This document shows, in pieces, positions 39,343-48,221 of a stretch of DNA of 64,000 bases; the first letter of the stretch is position 1, and each line of letters begins with the position of its first letter. The translations under genes and the position numbers were made by a program. A model generated the notes under the pieces. That model had not been told where the DNA came from. It was given only the letters and a program-made list of their open reading frames with translations, and ran no database searches. Source of the DNA: Amycolatopsis sp. CA-230715 (lineage in GTDB: Bacteria; Actinomycetota; Actinomycetes; Mycobacteriales; Pseudonocardiaceae). Location: positions 1,673,501 through 1,737,500 of the forward strand of contig NZ_CP059997.1 in the NCBI RefSeq assembly GCF_018736145.1, written 5' to 3'.

Positions 39343-39768
39343 ATGAGCCAGCCAGTTTCCAGCCCCGCTGCCTTCCCGGTCTCGATCAAGGGTGTTGTCG
39401 TTCGCGATGGCCGGGTTTTGCTGCTGCACAACGAAAGAGACGAGTGGGAGCTTCCTGGGGGGCGGATCGAACTCGGTGAGACGCCCGAGTCGTGTGTGGC
39501 GCGGGAGATCACCGAGGAAACGCGGTGGAAGGTCCGTACCGGGCCGATCCTGGATGCTTGGATGTACTACATCGCGGTGGCGGACAAGAACGTATTCATC
39601 GTGACCTACGGCTGCCACCCCGAGGGTGACGACGATCCGATCGTGTCCCACGAGCACAACGACATCGGACTGTTCACCGAACACGAGGTCGCTGACCTGT
39701 CGATGCCCGAGGGCTACAAGCGGTCCATCGCGACGTGGTTCACGATGCTCGTCGATCGAAACGGGTAA
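39343..39768 (+). CDS. Nudix hydrolase
   Basis: The 141-aa protein has the Nudix box GRIELGETPESCVAREITEE (residues ~50-70) with all catalytic Glu and Arg positions, but the terminal Gly-hydrophobic pair of the consensus is Arg-Trp. Nudix enzymes cleave nucleoside diphosphates linked to another moiety. The ATG at 39343 is preferred over the longer frame at 39250 because GGAGG is 9 nt upstream. It is followed by the XRE regulator at 7 bp. Confidence 0.88.
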   Translation: MSQPVSSPAAFPVSIKGVVVRDGRVLLLHNERDEWELPGGRIELGETPESCVAREITEETRWKVRTGPILDAWMYYIAVADKNVFIVTYGCHPEGDDDPIVSHEHNDIGLFTEHEVADLSMPEGYKRSIATWFTMLVDRNG

Positions 39769-39775
39769 CCCCGCT

Positions 39776-41062
39776 ATGACCCAGCGGCGGTGCGAGGCAT
39801 GCGGGACGGAACTTGGTCGCTTTGCTACCAGCTCCACTTGCCCGACCTGCGACGCCAGCGCGGCACGCGGGAAGGCGTTGCCCACTCGGACCGTATCGCC
39901 CGCCGTGTGGCTGTGGTCCGGGTTAGACGCCACCGCCGCACTGGCTACTCGCGACCTTGGCACCATTCTGAAGAGCTACCGCAAGCTGAGCGGCCTGTCT
40001 CAGGACGGCCTCGCCGCCGCGTTGGGCTATGACAAGTCCTATGTGTCGATGATCGAGAACCGGCGGCGCACGATCAGCGATGTACCCACCCGGCGCCACA
40101 TCGCCCGGGTCCTCGGCCTGCCCGCGCACGTGCTCGGCGTGACCGACGCCGCTGACGCCGATTTCGCCGCCATGCTCCAGTTCGGGGACTCCACCATTCG
40201 GCTCGCCGAGATTGCCCGCCAGTCCGGGCGCGCTGTTGAGGCGGTCAACGAGCTGTGGCCGCTCACTGCGCGACTCGAAGCACGGGCTGCCGAGGGACAC
40301 CTCGACCGGGACGCCCTCATTTTGCTCGGGCAAGCACGGGTCGCGCTCGGTGTTTCGCTGGGCACGGTATTGCCCGAGGAGCGGCTCGCCGTCGCCGCGC
40401 GCTGGACCGGCAAAGCACTGCTTGTGGCCCGGCGTCTGGAAGATCGGGCGTTCCTTGCCCACACGTTGCGGATGCACGGAAACGAGCTACGCAAGGCCGA
40501 CCATAAGATCGCCGCTGCGGCCCGCCTGGAACAGGCCGTGAACCTCGCGGACAGCCCGGTTGAACGCGGCAGCGCACTCGCACTGCTCGCCCGCGCCACC
40601 GGCGAAACCGGCAACAGCGCCGCCTTCGACGACACCATCGCCGCCTACCGCGACCTTCTCGACCAGCACTCCGGTGACAGCATCCTGTTCAACCCCTTCA
40701 CATTCCACGAAATCCACCTCCGCGGCCTGATCGACACCGGTCGCACCACCGAAGCCGCGGACCGCGTGCACAACAACCCACCCGGCTCAACGGCACCCGC
40801 ACCGCAATGGCAGGTGATCGAACGCGTCACGGCCGGACACGCCTTGCTCGCCGCCAATGACGTCACCGGTGCCGAAGAGGCTCTCCGAAACGCTCTGCAG
40901 GCCGCAGAGGCTCGCCGCCTGCCACATCAAATACAACGCATCCACCGCATTGCTCGCCGCGCTGACCTTCCACTGACCGCAGACGCCAAGACCGCACTGA
41001 CCAAACTGCGCACCTACCTCGTACTACCTGATCACCAACCGCCGGGACACTCCGCGAGCTGA
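39776..41062 (+). CDS. XRE-family regulator with N-terminal Zn ribbon and TPR-like C-terminus
   Basis: The 428-aa protein has an N-terminal CxxC pair (CEACGTEL and CPTCDA, residues ~6-27), an XRE helix-turn-helix (~residues 67-125: LKSYRKLSGLSQDGLAAALG, KSYVSMIENRRR) and a helical, TPR-like C-terminal half. Similar Streptomyces regulators control morphology or antibiotic genes. It is probably cotranscribed with the Nudix gene and convergent with the DUF6879 pair. GC content looks lower than in the flanking catabolic genes. Confidence 0.85.
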   Translation: MTQRRCEACGTELGRFATSSTCPTCDASAARGKALPTRTVSPAVWLWSGLDATAALATRDLGTILKSYRKLSGLSQDGLAAALGYDKSYVSMIENRRRTISDVPTRRHIARVLGLPAHVLGVTDAADADFAAMLQFGDSTIRLAEIARQSGRAVEAVNELWPLTARLEARAAEGHLDRDALILLGQARVALGVSLGTVLPEERLAVAARWTGKALLVARRLEDRAFLAHTLRMHGNELRKADHKIAAAARLEQAVNLADSPVERGSALALLARATGETGNSAAFDDTIAAYRDLLDQHSGDSILFNPFTFHEIHLRGLIDTGRTTEAADRVHNNPPGSTAPAPQWQVIERVTAGHALLAANDVTGAEEALRNALQAAEARRLPHQIQRIHRIARRADLPLTADAKTALTKLRTYLVLPDHQPPGHSAS

Positions 41063-41112
41063 CCAGGGGCACCGAGATCGCAGGAATTCTCGAATCCGGA
41101 GGCGACTCGATT

Positions 41113-41625
41113 TCAGGCCCGGTACTCATCGAAGCGTGTGGACTCCTTCACCGCCGCGTCGCGCCACCGAAAGTACTGAGCCGCGTTGGCGGGGTCAACG
41201 ACCTCCCGATCCCGCAACGTACCTTCGGCTGTGAAATTCAGCAGCACCACGGTGGTTTCGTCGAAAATCCAGAAGTCCTGCGTCGGCAGATCACTCTCCC
41301 GGCCGGTCAGGTCGAGAATCCGATAGTCCTCGCCAGCTTCGACGTTACCGGCGATGACCCATTCGAAGAGGAAGCGCGTGTAGTCGGTGAAGGGTCTGCG
41401 GACCGCCTTGAGCCGTTGCATCGTCTTGCCCGCGGCGAGGTTGGCCCGAACGGTTTCGTGCCAGCCCGCGTTGAAATCGGCTGGCTTCTCCGCTCCCGAG
41501 AGGAACAAGTTCACTTCCTCTTCCTCGGCGGGCATGCGGTAGGTCTGGTGTGCTTCCATCCGGAAAGCGGAGCGTTCGAAACTCCTGAACAGGTTTCCCA
41601 GCTCTTCACGCGTGAGCAGCGGCAA
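41113..41625 (-). CDS. DUF6879 family protein
   Basis: The 170-aa protein matches DUF6879: an N-terminal FRSFERSAFRMEAHQTY motif and a C-terminal WIFDETTVVLLNF with an ARG-like FRWRDAA end. DUF6879 proteins of actinomycetes commonly lie next to XRE regulators; biochemical function is not known to me. TTG at 41625 is preceded at 9 nt by GAGGAG and lies 3 bp after the small upstream gene. Confidence 0.82.
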   Translation of the reverse strand: MPLLTREELGNLFRSFERSAFRMEAHQTYRMPAEEEEVNLFLSGAEKPADFNAGWHETVRANLAAGKTMQRLKAVRRPFTDYTRFLFEWVIAGNVEAGEDYRILDLTGRESDLPTQDFWIFDETTVVLLNFTAEGTLRDREVVDPANAAQYFRWRDAAVKESTRFDEYRA

Positions 41626-41628
41626 CGT

Positions 41629-41823
41629 TCACGTCTCCTCGAGAGCGGGGATGGCCGACCGCACAACATCCAGCGGCAGCTCCACGGCCTGCTCACCCGG
41701 TCCGAGGCGGACCACGCCACCATGGACCACGGCGTTGCCCTGGAGCACCACCGTGCCACGATCCGACAGGTGCGCCGTCGGGCACTCGCCGTCCTTGCAC
41801 CCGGCCACCTTGCGTAGCTTCAT
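41629..41823 (-). CDS. Small DUF6879-associated protein
   Basis: The 64-aa protein (MKLRKVAGCKDGECPTAHLS, then RGTVVLQGNAVV) has two cysteines near the N-terminus and a beta-rich pattern. Similar short proteins typically precede DUF6879 genes in actinomycetes. ATG 41823 is chosen; a GTG at 41829 is in frame. The pair faces the XRE regulator convergently. Confidence 0.7.
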   Translation of the reverse strand: MKLRKVAGCKDGECPTAHLSDRGTVVLQGNAVVHGGVVRLGPGEQAVELPLDVVRSAIPALEET

Positions 41824-41930
41824 GGTCACAGCGTCTAGTATCCACACCCGAACGGCAAGCCCCGGAACTTCTTCAGTCGGGGTCCCGCATAACTTGGCTG
41901 TCCGCCGCTTCCTGGAAGGCGACGTCTGAT

Positions 41931-41983
41931 GCCCCGAAAGTGACGTTCGGGGCATGCAGCGCCCCTAAGGTCACTTTCGGGGC
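41931..41983. terminator. Paired hairpin repeats at the end of the flavin monooxygenase gene
   Basis: Units at 41931-41953 (GCCCCGAAAG...CGTTCGGGGC) and 41961-41983 (one left-arm mismatch) are spaced 7 bp apart like the pair at 3.8 kb. The right-hand unit contains the last codons and stop of the flavin monooxygenase gene, so the element has moved into, or helped form, the gene's 3' end. Confidence 0.7.
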
Positions 41984-43116
41984 ATGGTAGCGACGCCAGC
42001 CCGAACGTGCGCGGAGTCGGAGAGGAGATCGCGGACTTCCCGGACGGCGGAGCGGCCCGCGCGGTTCGCGCCGATGGTGCTCGCCGAGGGGCCGTAGCCG
42101 AGCAGGTGCAGCCGCGGTTCGGCGACGACGCGGGTGCCGTCCATCCGGATCCCGCCGCCGGGGTCGCGGAGGTGCAAGGGCGCCAGGTGGTCCAGCGCGG
42201 CGCGGAAACCGGTCGCCCACAGGATCACGTCGGCCGCCTTTTCGGTGCCGTCGGGCCAGTGGACGCCGGTGGGCGTGATCCGGTCGAACATCGGCAAGCG
42301 GTCCAGGATCCCGGTTTCCTGCGCGCGGACGACCTCCGGCGTGCGCGCGAGGTCGGTCACGCTCACCACGCTCGCGGGCGGTTTTCCGGCTCGTACGGCC
42401 GCATCGACCTTCGCCACAGCGGCGCGGCCCCAGTCCTCGTTGAACGGTTCGTCGCGGAACACCGGCGGGCGGCGCGTGACCCACGTCGTGTCGCGAGCGA
42501 CCGTCGCGATTTCGATGAGCTGCTGGATCGCCGATGTCCCACCGCCGACGACCACGACGCGCTTGCCTTGGAACTCAGCAGCGCCGGTGTAGTCGGCGGT
42601 GTGCAGTTGGCGCCCTTCGAACGTTTCCTGCCCGGGGTAGTGCGGCCAGAACGGACGGTCCCAGGTGCCGGTCGCGTTCAGCACCGCCCGCGCGGCCCAG
42701 GTTTCCGCGGCGCTTTCCACCAGCAGGCCGGAAGAGGCCGCGCGGACCACCAGCACGTCGACGGGCCGCCGCACGGGCAGGTCATAAGCAGCTTCGAAAC
42801 GGCCGAAGTACTCGGAGACCACTTCGGACGCGGGGCGCGTCGTGTCCGGGGCGCCCAGCGCCATGCCCGGCAGGTCGTGCAACCCGTGCACCTTGCCCAG
42901 CACCAGCGACGGCCAGCGGTACTGCCACGCCCCGCCCGCGCGCTTGCCGTGGTCGAGCACGGCGAAGTCCAGCCCGGCCCGGCGCAGGAAGTACGCCGCC
43001 GACAGGCCCGCCTGCCCGGCACCGATCACCACCACGTCGGTTTCGTGGTCCGCTCCAGTCACATCGGGTGGAACGCCGCGGCGCACCGGGACCTTCCCCG
43101 ATGCGCCCGGCGCCAC
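41971..43116 (-). CDS. Flavin-containing monooxygenase-like oxidoreductase
   Basis: The protein is up to 381 aa with two nucleotide-binding motifs: FAD GAGQAGLSAAYFLRR near the N-terminus and NADPH VVGGGTSAIQQ about halfway, plus LWATGFR, as in class B flavin monooxygenases and related reductases. The start is uncertain: GTG 43116 is the longest, GTG 43086 has GGGAAGG 5 nt upstream, GTG 43062 begins just before the core. It follows coxG by 4 bp. The terminal MPRK and stop are encoded by a hairpin repeat. Confidence 0.85.
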   Translation of the reverse strand: MAPGASGKVPVRRGVPPDVTGADHETDVVVIGAGQAGLSAAYFLRRAGLDFAVLDHGKRAGGAWQYRWPSLVLGKVHGLHDLPGMALGAPDTTRPASEVVSEYFGRFEAAYDLPVRRPVDVLVVRAASSGLLVESAAETWAARAVLNATGTWDRPFWPHYPGQETFEGRQLHTADYTGAAEFQGKRVVVVGGGTSAIQQLIEIATVARDTTWVTRRPPVFRDEPFNEDWGRAAVAKVDAAVRAGKPPASVVSVTDLARTPEVVRAQETGILDRLPMFDRITPTGVHWPDGTEKAADVILWATGFRAALDHLAPLHLRDPGGGIRMDGTRVVAEPRLHLLGYGPSASTIGANRAGRSAVREVRDLLSDSAHVRAGVATMPRK

Positions 43117-43120
43117 ACCC

Positions 43121-43774
43121 CTACCTGCGCAGCGCGCGGATGATCGCGACGAGCCCGAGCACCGCGGCGACCCCGATGAGCACCGGGGCCAGGCGTTTCG
43201 CCACCGAGATGCCCGCGTAGTCGACGAGGTCGATCGGCTCGGCTTCCGGCAGCGGTTCGGCGTGCTGCACGCTTTCCAGCTTCGGCCGGGTGCCGTCCCG
43301 CTCCGGCTTCGGTTCCGGGGAAACCGGAGCCGGAGAACCGAGCTTCGTCGACAGGCAGGTCGCGAACTGGTCCAGGATCTTGCCGCCGACCTCCGAGATG
43401 AGCCCGCGCCCGAACTGCGCGGGCTTCCCGGTGATGTTCAGGTCGGTGGCCACGGTGCCCTTGGTCGCCCCGCCGTCCGCGGTGAGCTGGACGGTCACCG
43501 TGGCGGCGGCGGTGCCGGCGCCGCGCGAGTCCTTTCCGGACGCCTTGATCACGACCTTGCGCGCCTGCTCGTCCTTCTCCAGGAACTCGCCGGATCCCTT
43601 GTACAGCAAGGAGATCGGGCCGAGCTTGACCTTCACCGTGCCGCGGAAGGTGTCGCCGTCGACCTCGGTGAGGGTGGCGCCCGGCATGCAGGGCGCCACC
43701 CGTTCCGGTTCGACGACCGCGTTCCACACGTCCTCGACGCTCGCCGGGACGGTGAATTCGTGGTCCAGTCGCAC
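43121..43774 (-). CDS. coxG: CoxG-like SRPBCC membrane-anchored protein
   Basis: The 217-aa protein starts with an SRPBCC domain (MRLDHEFTVPASVEDVWNAV, CMPGATLTEV, ~residues 1-150), then a Pro/Glu-rich linker and a C-terminal hydrophobic anchor (VLIGVAAVLGLVAIIRALRR). In aerobic CO dehydrogenase clusters CoxG recruits the enzyme to the membrane and may deliver quinone. It lies 24 bp after coxM. Confidence 0.9.
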   Translation of the reverse strand: MRLDHEFTVPASVEDVWNAVVEPERVAPCMPGATLTEVDGDTFRGTVKVKLGPISLLYKGSGEFLEKDEQARKVVIKASGKDSRGAGTAAATVTVQLTADGGATKGTVATDLNITGKPAQFGRGLISEVGGKILDQFATCLSTKLGSPAPVSPEPKPERDGTRPKLESVQHAEPLPEAEPIDLVDYAGISVAKRLAPVLIGVAAVLGLVAIIRALRR

Positions 43775-43798
43775 GAAGGTTCCTTTCCGAGGTCCGGC

Positions 43799-44650
43799 TC
43801 AGCCGACGGCGGCGGACACCGCGCGCCCGGTGAGCACGCGGGCCAGCTCCTGGCGGTACTCGACGTCCGCGTTGCCGTCCGCGGTCGGGTTCGTGCCCTC
43901 GGCGGCGTGCTGCGCGGCGGCGCGGACCGAGTCCGCGGACGCCTCGCCGCCGACGAGCGCCTGCTCCACGGCCGTCGCCCGCACCGGGGTCGAGCCCATG
44001 TTCGTGAGCGCGACGCGGGCTTCGGCGATCGAGGCGCCGTCGGTGCGGACGGCCACCGCGACCGCCACCATCGACCACGCCTGCGCGACCCGGTTGAACT
44101 TCTCGTAGTGCGCGTGCCAGCCGGTGTACTTCGGCACCCGCACCGCCACCAGTATCTCGTCCGGTGCGAGCGCGGTGGTGAAGAAGTCCTGGAAGAACTC
44201 CGCCGCCGGGACCGTCCGGCGCCCGCCCGCCGAGGCGATGACCATCTCGGCGTCCAGCGCGAGCGCCGGGGCCAGCAGGTCGCCCGCGGGATCGGCGTGC
44301 GCGATCGAGCCGCCGAAGGTGCCGCGATGGCGCACCTGCGGGTCGGCGACCGTGTCGGTCGCCTTAGCCAGCAGTTCGGCGTGCTCGCGGACGAGCGCGT
44401 CGCGCTGCACTTCGTAATGCGTGGTCATGGCGCCGATGACGAGCGCGTCGCCGTCCTCGGTCACGCCGCGCAGTTCGGCGATCTTGCCGAGGTCCACCAG
44501 CGTGGTCGGCGCGGCGAGGCGCATCCGCAGCACCGGCAGCAGGCTTTGCCCGCCAGCCAGCACCTTGGCGTCCTCGCCCGCTTCGGCGAGCGCGCGCACC
44601 GCTTCGTCCACTGTGGAGGGTGCGGTGTAGTCGAAGGCCGAGGGGATCAC
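43799..44650 (-). CDS. coxM: Molybdenum hydroxylase FAD-binding medium subunit
   Basis: The 283-aa subunit has both FAD motifs of the xanthine-dehydrogenase/CODH medium chain: AGGQSLLPVLRMRL at ~residues 32-45 and GTFGGSIAHADPA at ~residues 108-120. It takes electrons from the CoxS clusters to FAD and onward. It overlaps the large-subunit gene by 4 bp. Confidence 0.93.
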   Translation of the reverse strand: MIPSAFDYTAPSTVDEAVRALAEAGEDAKVLAGGQSLLPVLRMRLAAPTTLVDLGKIAELRGVTEDGDALVIGAMTTHYEVQRDALVREHAELLAKATDTVADPQVRHRGTFGGSIAHADPAGDLLAPALALDAEMVIASAGGRRTVPAAEFFQDFFTTALAPDEILVAVRVPKYTGWHAHYEKFNRVAQAWSMVAVAVAVRTDGASIAEARVALTNMGSTPVRATAVEQALVGGEASADSVRAAAQHAAEGTNPTADGNADVEYRQELARVLTGRAVSAAVG

Positions 44651-47088
44651 TGGGCACCTCCGGTAGCGTCGATCGAACCGAGTCCGCCACCGGACTCCCC
44701 GCCGACGCCACCGGCGCCGGTGTCACCGCGGTGGATCGCCGACCACACGCGCATCGGCGAGAGCGGCATCTCGATCTCGTTCACACCCCGATGGCGCACG
44801 GCGTCGATCACCGCGTTGACCACGGCCGGGGTGGACGCGATCGTGCCGGCCTCGCCGACTCCCTTGACACCCAACGGGTTCGTGGTCGACGGCGTCTCGG
44901 TGCGATCGGTGACGAACGAGGGCAGATCCGCGGCCGAGGGCAGCAGGTAGTCCGCGAACGTGCCGGTGGTGAGCGTGCCGGTCTCGTCGTGCACGGCCTC
45001 TTCGAACAACGCCTGCGCGATGCCCTGCGCGAGGCCGCCGTGCACCTGGCCCTCCACGATCAGCGGGTTCACCACCGCGCCGACGTCGTCGACGCAGACG
45101 TACTTCCGGATCGACACCCGGCCCGTTTCGGTGTCCACCTCCATCGCGCACAGGTGCGTGCCGTGCGGGAACGAGAAGTTCTCCGGGTCGAAGGTGGCGT
45201 CGGAGTCCAGTGACGGTTCCATGCCCTCGGGGAGGTCGTGCGCCGCGAACACCGTGAACGCGATGTCGCCGAGCGCGGTCGAGGATTCCGTGCCCTTGAC
45301 GGTGAACTTGCCGCTCGCGAACTCGAGGTCGTCCTCGGCGCATTCCATCATGTGCGCGGCGACCTTCCTCGCCTTCGCCACCACCTTCTCGGCCGCCTTG
45401 ACGACCGCGATCCCGCCGACGGCAAGGGATCGCGAACCGTAGGTGTCCATGCCCTTGTGCGAGGACTGGGTGTCCCCGTGCAGGACTTCGACGTCCTCGA
45501 AGGCGACGCCGAGCTGGTCGGCGACGATCTGGCTCCACGCCGTCTCGTGGCCCTGCCCGTGCGCCGAAGCACCGGTGATGACCTCTACCTTGCCGGTGGG
45601 CAGCACCCTGATCGACGCGTGCTCCCAGCCGCCCGCGGCGTAGTCGAGCGAGCCGAGCACGCGCGACGGCGCGAGCCCGCACATTTCGGTGAACGTGGAG
45701 ATCCCGATGCCGAGCTGCACCGGGTCACCCGCGTCCCGGCGCTCCTGCTGCTCGCGGCGCAGGCCGTCATAGTCGAAAAGCTCCTTCGCCTTCGCGGTCG
45801 CGGCCTCGTAGTTGCCGGAGTCGTAGGTCAGCGTGGACACCGTGGTGTACGGGAACTCGTCGTGCTTGATCCAGTTCTTTTCCCGCAGCTCCAACGGATC
45901 CATGCCGAGTTCGGCGGCCAGCTCGTCCATGATCCGCTCGATCGCGAACGTCGCCTCCGGCCTGCCCGCGCCGCGGTAGGCGTCGGTGAGCGTGGTGTTG
46001 GTGAACACGTTCGTGCAGGCGAACCGGTAGGCCGGGATCTTGTAGATGGCGTTGAACATGAACGCGCCGAGGATCGGCACGCCCGGCCCGACGAGCCCGA
46101 GGTAGGCGCCCATGTCGGCGAGCAGGTCGACCTTGAGCCCGGTGACCGTGCCGTCGCGGTTCGCCGAGATCGTGATGTCCTGGATCTGGTCGCGGCCGTG
46201 GTGCGCGGTGAGCATCGTCTCGGACCGGGATTCGGTCCACTTCACCGGTTTCCCGAGCTTCTGCGCGACGAGCAGGCACATGGTCTCCTCGGGCAGCACG
46301 GCGATCTTGCCGCCGAAGCCGCCGCCGACGTCCGGCGCGATCACGCGGAGCTTGTGCTCGGGGATGCCGAGCGTCAGCGCGGACATCGTCTTGAGGATGT
46401 GCGGCACCTGGGTCGCCGACCACATGGTGAGCTGCGCGCTCGTCGGGTCGACCACGCACGACCGCGGTTCCATGAACGCGGGCACGAGGCGCTGCTGCCG
46501 GAACCGGCGCGTCAGCGTGACCTCGGCCTTGGCGATGGCCTCGCCGACATCGCCACCCGATCCCGCCTCGCCGGAATCGAAGACCCACACCGCGTTCTGG
46601 TTCGTGCCGAGCTCTTCGTGCACGAGCGGCGCGCCGTCGGCGAGCGCGTTCTCCATGCCCAGCACCACGGGGAGGTCCTCGTAGTCGACGTCGATCGCTT
46701 CGAGCGCGTCGTGCGCCTCCGCGGCGCTGCGCGCGGCGACGACGGCGACGCCCTCACCTGCGAAGTTCACCTGGTCCGCGGCGAGCACGGGGCGACGAGG
46801 GCTCTTCATGTCCGGCGTGATCGGCCACGCGCACGGCATCGCGATCGATCCGTCCGGATCGAGGTCCTTCGCGGTGTAGACGGCGACGACACCCGGCGCC
46901 TTCTTCGCCTCGCTCACGTCGATCGAAACGATCTTGGCGTGCGCGAACGGGCTGCGCAGCACGGCGAGGTGCAGCATGCCGGGCAGCGCCAGGTTGTCCG
47001 TCCAGCGGGTGCGCCCGGTGATCAGGCGCGCGTCTTCCTTGCGCAGCCGTGCTTTTCCTACTTCGGGCTCGACGGTCGAGGTCATCAC
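44647..47088 (-). CDS. coxL: Form II CO-dehydrogenase-like molybdopterin large subunit
   Basis: The 813-aa large subunit binds molybdopterin cytosine dinucleotide. The active-site loop is AYRGAGR (residues 370-376), the mark of form II enzymes, not AYxCSFR of genuine form I CO dehydrogenase, so oxidation of CO is uncertain. The catalytic Glu lies in KGVGEAGTIAS near the C-terminus. It overlaps coxM and coxS by 4 bp. Substrate may be an aldehyde, purine or other heteroaromatic. Confidence 0.93.
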   Translation of the reverse strand: MMTSTVEPEVGKARLRKEDARLITGRTRWTDNLALPGMLHLAVLRSPFAHAKIVSIDVSEAKKAPGVVAVYTAKDLDPDGSIAMPCAWPITPDMKSPRRPVLAADQVNFAGEGVAVVAARSAAEAHDALEAIDVDYEDLPVVLGMENALADGAPLVHEELGTNQNAVWVFDSGEAGSGGDVGEAIAKAEVTLTRRFRQQRLVPAFMEPRSCVVDPTSAQLTMWSATQVPHILKTMSALTLGIPEHKLRVIAPDVGGGFGGKIAVLPEETMCLLVAQKLGKPVKWTESRSETMLTAHHGRDQIQDITISANRDGTVTGLKVDLLADMGAYLGLVGPGVPILGAFMFNAIYKIPAYRFACTNVFTNTTLTDAYRGAGRPEATFAIERIMDELAAELGMDPLELREKNWIKHDEFPYTTVSTLTYDSGNYEAATAKAKELFDYDGLRREQQERRDAGDPVQLGIGISTFTEMCGLAPSRVLGSLDYAAGGWEHASIRVLPTGKVEVITGASAHGQGHETAWSQIVADQLGVAFEDVEVLHGDTQSSHKGMDTYGSRSLAVGGIAVVKAAEKVVAKARKVAAHMMECAEDDLEFASGKFTVKGTESSTALGDIAFTVFAAHDLPEGMEPSLDSDATFDPENFSFPHGTHLCAMEVDTETGRVSIRKYVCVDDVGAVVNPLIVEGQVHGGLAQGIAQALFEEAVHDETGTLTTGTFADYLLPSAADLPSFVTDRTETPSTTNPLGVKGVGEAGTIASTPAVVNAVIDAVRHRGVNEIEMPLSPMRVWSAIHRGDTGAGGVGGESGGGLGSIDATGGAQ

Positions 47089-47615
47089 TCACCACCCCCG
47101 CCGACCTTCGAAGCTGTGTCTTCCGTGAGCCGTTCGGCTTCGGGACCGGCACCCGGCCGCATCTGGTGCGCGGCGTCGCGGACCGCGCGCACGATGTTCT
47201 GGTAGCCCGTGCACCGGCACAGGTTGCCTTCCAGCCCTTCGCGGACCGCCTGCTCGTCCGGGTCGGGGTCGTCGGCGAGCAGGTCGATCGACTGCATGAT
47301 CATGCCGGGCGTGCAGAACCCGCACTGCAGCGCGTGGTTGTCGTGGAAGGCCCGCTGGACGGGGTGCAGCTCGCCGTCGCGCGCGAGCCCTTCGATCGTG
47401 GTGACCTCGCAGCCGTCGGCCTGCACGGCCAGCACGGAACAGGACTTCACGCTGTGCCCGTCGAGGTGGACGGTGCAGGCACCGCAGTTGCTGGTGTCGC
47501 ACCCGATCACGGTGCCGACCTTGCCCAGCGTTTCGCGGAGGTAGTGGACGAGCAGGGTGCGGGGTTCGACATCGTCGGTGTAGGTGGTTCCGTCCACAGT
47601 GACAGAGATGCGCAT
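47085..47615 (-). CDS. coxS: Molybdenum hydroxylase [2Fe-2S] small subunit
   Basis: The 176-aa subunit carries an N-terminal plant-ferredoxin cluster motif (GCDTSNCGACTVHL...SC) and the second, helical-domain cluster (QCGFCTPGM and CRCTGYQ). ATG 47615 has GGAGG 4 nt upstream; a longer frame to 47660 is not needed. It is the first gene of the coxSLMG-FMO operon. The 208 bp upstream show no recognisable operator. Confidence 0.93.
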   Translation of the reverse strand: MRISVTVDGTTYTDDVEPRTLLVHYLRETLGKVGTVIGCDTSNCGACTVHLDGHSVKSCSVLAVQADGCEVTTIEGLARDGELHPVQRAFHDNHALQCGFCTPGMIMQSIDLLADDPDPDEQAVREGLEGNLCRCTGYQNIVRAVRDAAHQMRPGAGPEAERLTEDTASKVGGGGE

Positions 47616-47823
47616 CAGGCCTCCAAGTGGATGCCCGCGTGGCGGGGCGGTTCGGGACAAGCGGATCCGAACCCGGATCGACCGTGATCGGACTCACACG
47701 CGAGCCTGCCCCTTCGGTCCGGTGCCGACAAGTCCTGGCCACGGGCCCCGCGAACTCCAATCCTCAGATACACGGCCGCACAAGGAATTCCGCCGAATCT
47801 GCGGCAGGGTGATCTCGAATGGG

Positions 47824-48183
47824 CTAGCCGCTCACCCGGAAGGGCTGGTGGAGCAGTTCGGTCTCCTTGGCCCGCGCCTCGGCTTCACGGGAGAAGTGCC
47901 GGACCACCTTGTAGATCTCCATGGCCCGGTCGAGGCCGATCCCGTTCTCGTCCATCGCCGTGAGCGTCGCCGACATCGACGTGGTCACCGCGACGGCCAG
48001 GTCGAAGGTGTCGCGGGCCCGCTGGCGCTCCATCTGGAACTCGTCCATCAGCAGGGCCACGACCTCGTCGCGGGTGTGCTCCTCGGCCATCTTCGCGAGG
48101 TCGCGGAGCAATCCGGCCTCGGCTTGGCACTGGATCCGGTGCTGCGTCAGTATCCGCTGCTGCAGATCCTCGAGTTCACCCAT
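47824..48183 (-). CDS. Truncated DUF222-like (13E12) N-terminal fragment
   Basis: The 119-aa helical protein (LEDLQQRILTQHRIQCQAEA; ALLMDEFQMERQRARDTFDL) resembles the N-terminal helical part of DUF222/13E12 proteins, which normally continue to an HNH nuclease domain; here no HNH follows. AAGGGG precedes ATG 48183 by 8-9 nt, so it may still be translated. It lies between the cox operon and xdhC and may mark an old insertion. An unrelated small helical protein is the alternative. Confidence 0.5.
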   Translation of the reverse strand: MGELEDLQQRILTQHRIQCQAEAGLLRDLAKMAEEHTRDEVVALLMDEFQMERQRARDTFDLAVAVTTSMSATLTAMDENGIGLDRAMEIYKVVRHFSREAEARAKETELLHQPFRVSG

Positions 48184-48221
48184 GCGGAACACCCCTTCGC
48201 CGTGGTCACCCTCGCCGGATG

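Noticed and set aside
45238..47205. 655-codon open frame on the plus strand opposite coxL
   Set aside because: The opposite strand encodes the conserved CoxL with AYRGAGR and GVGEAG; the antisense product has no motif.
43121..47615. Genuine CO dehydrogenase for growth on or scavenging of CO
   Set aside because: The active-site loop is AYRGAGR, not AYxCSFR of form I enzymes.
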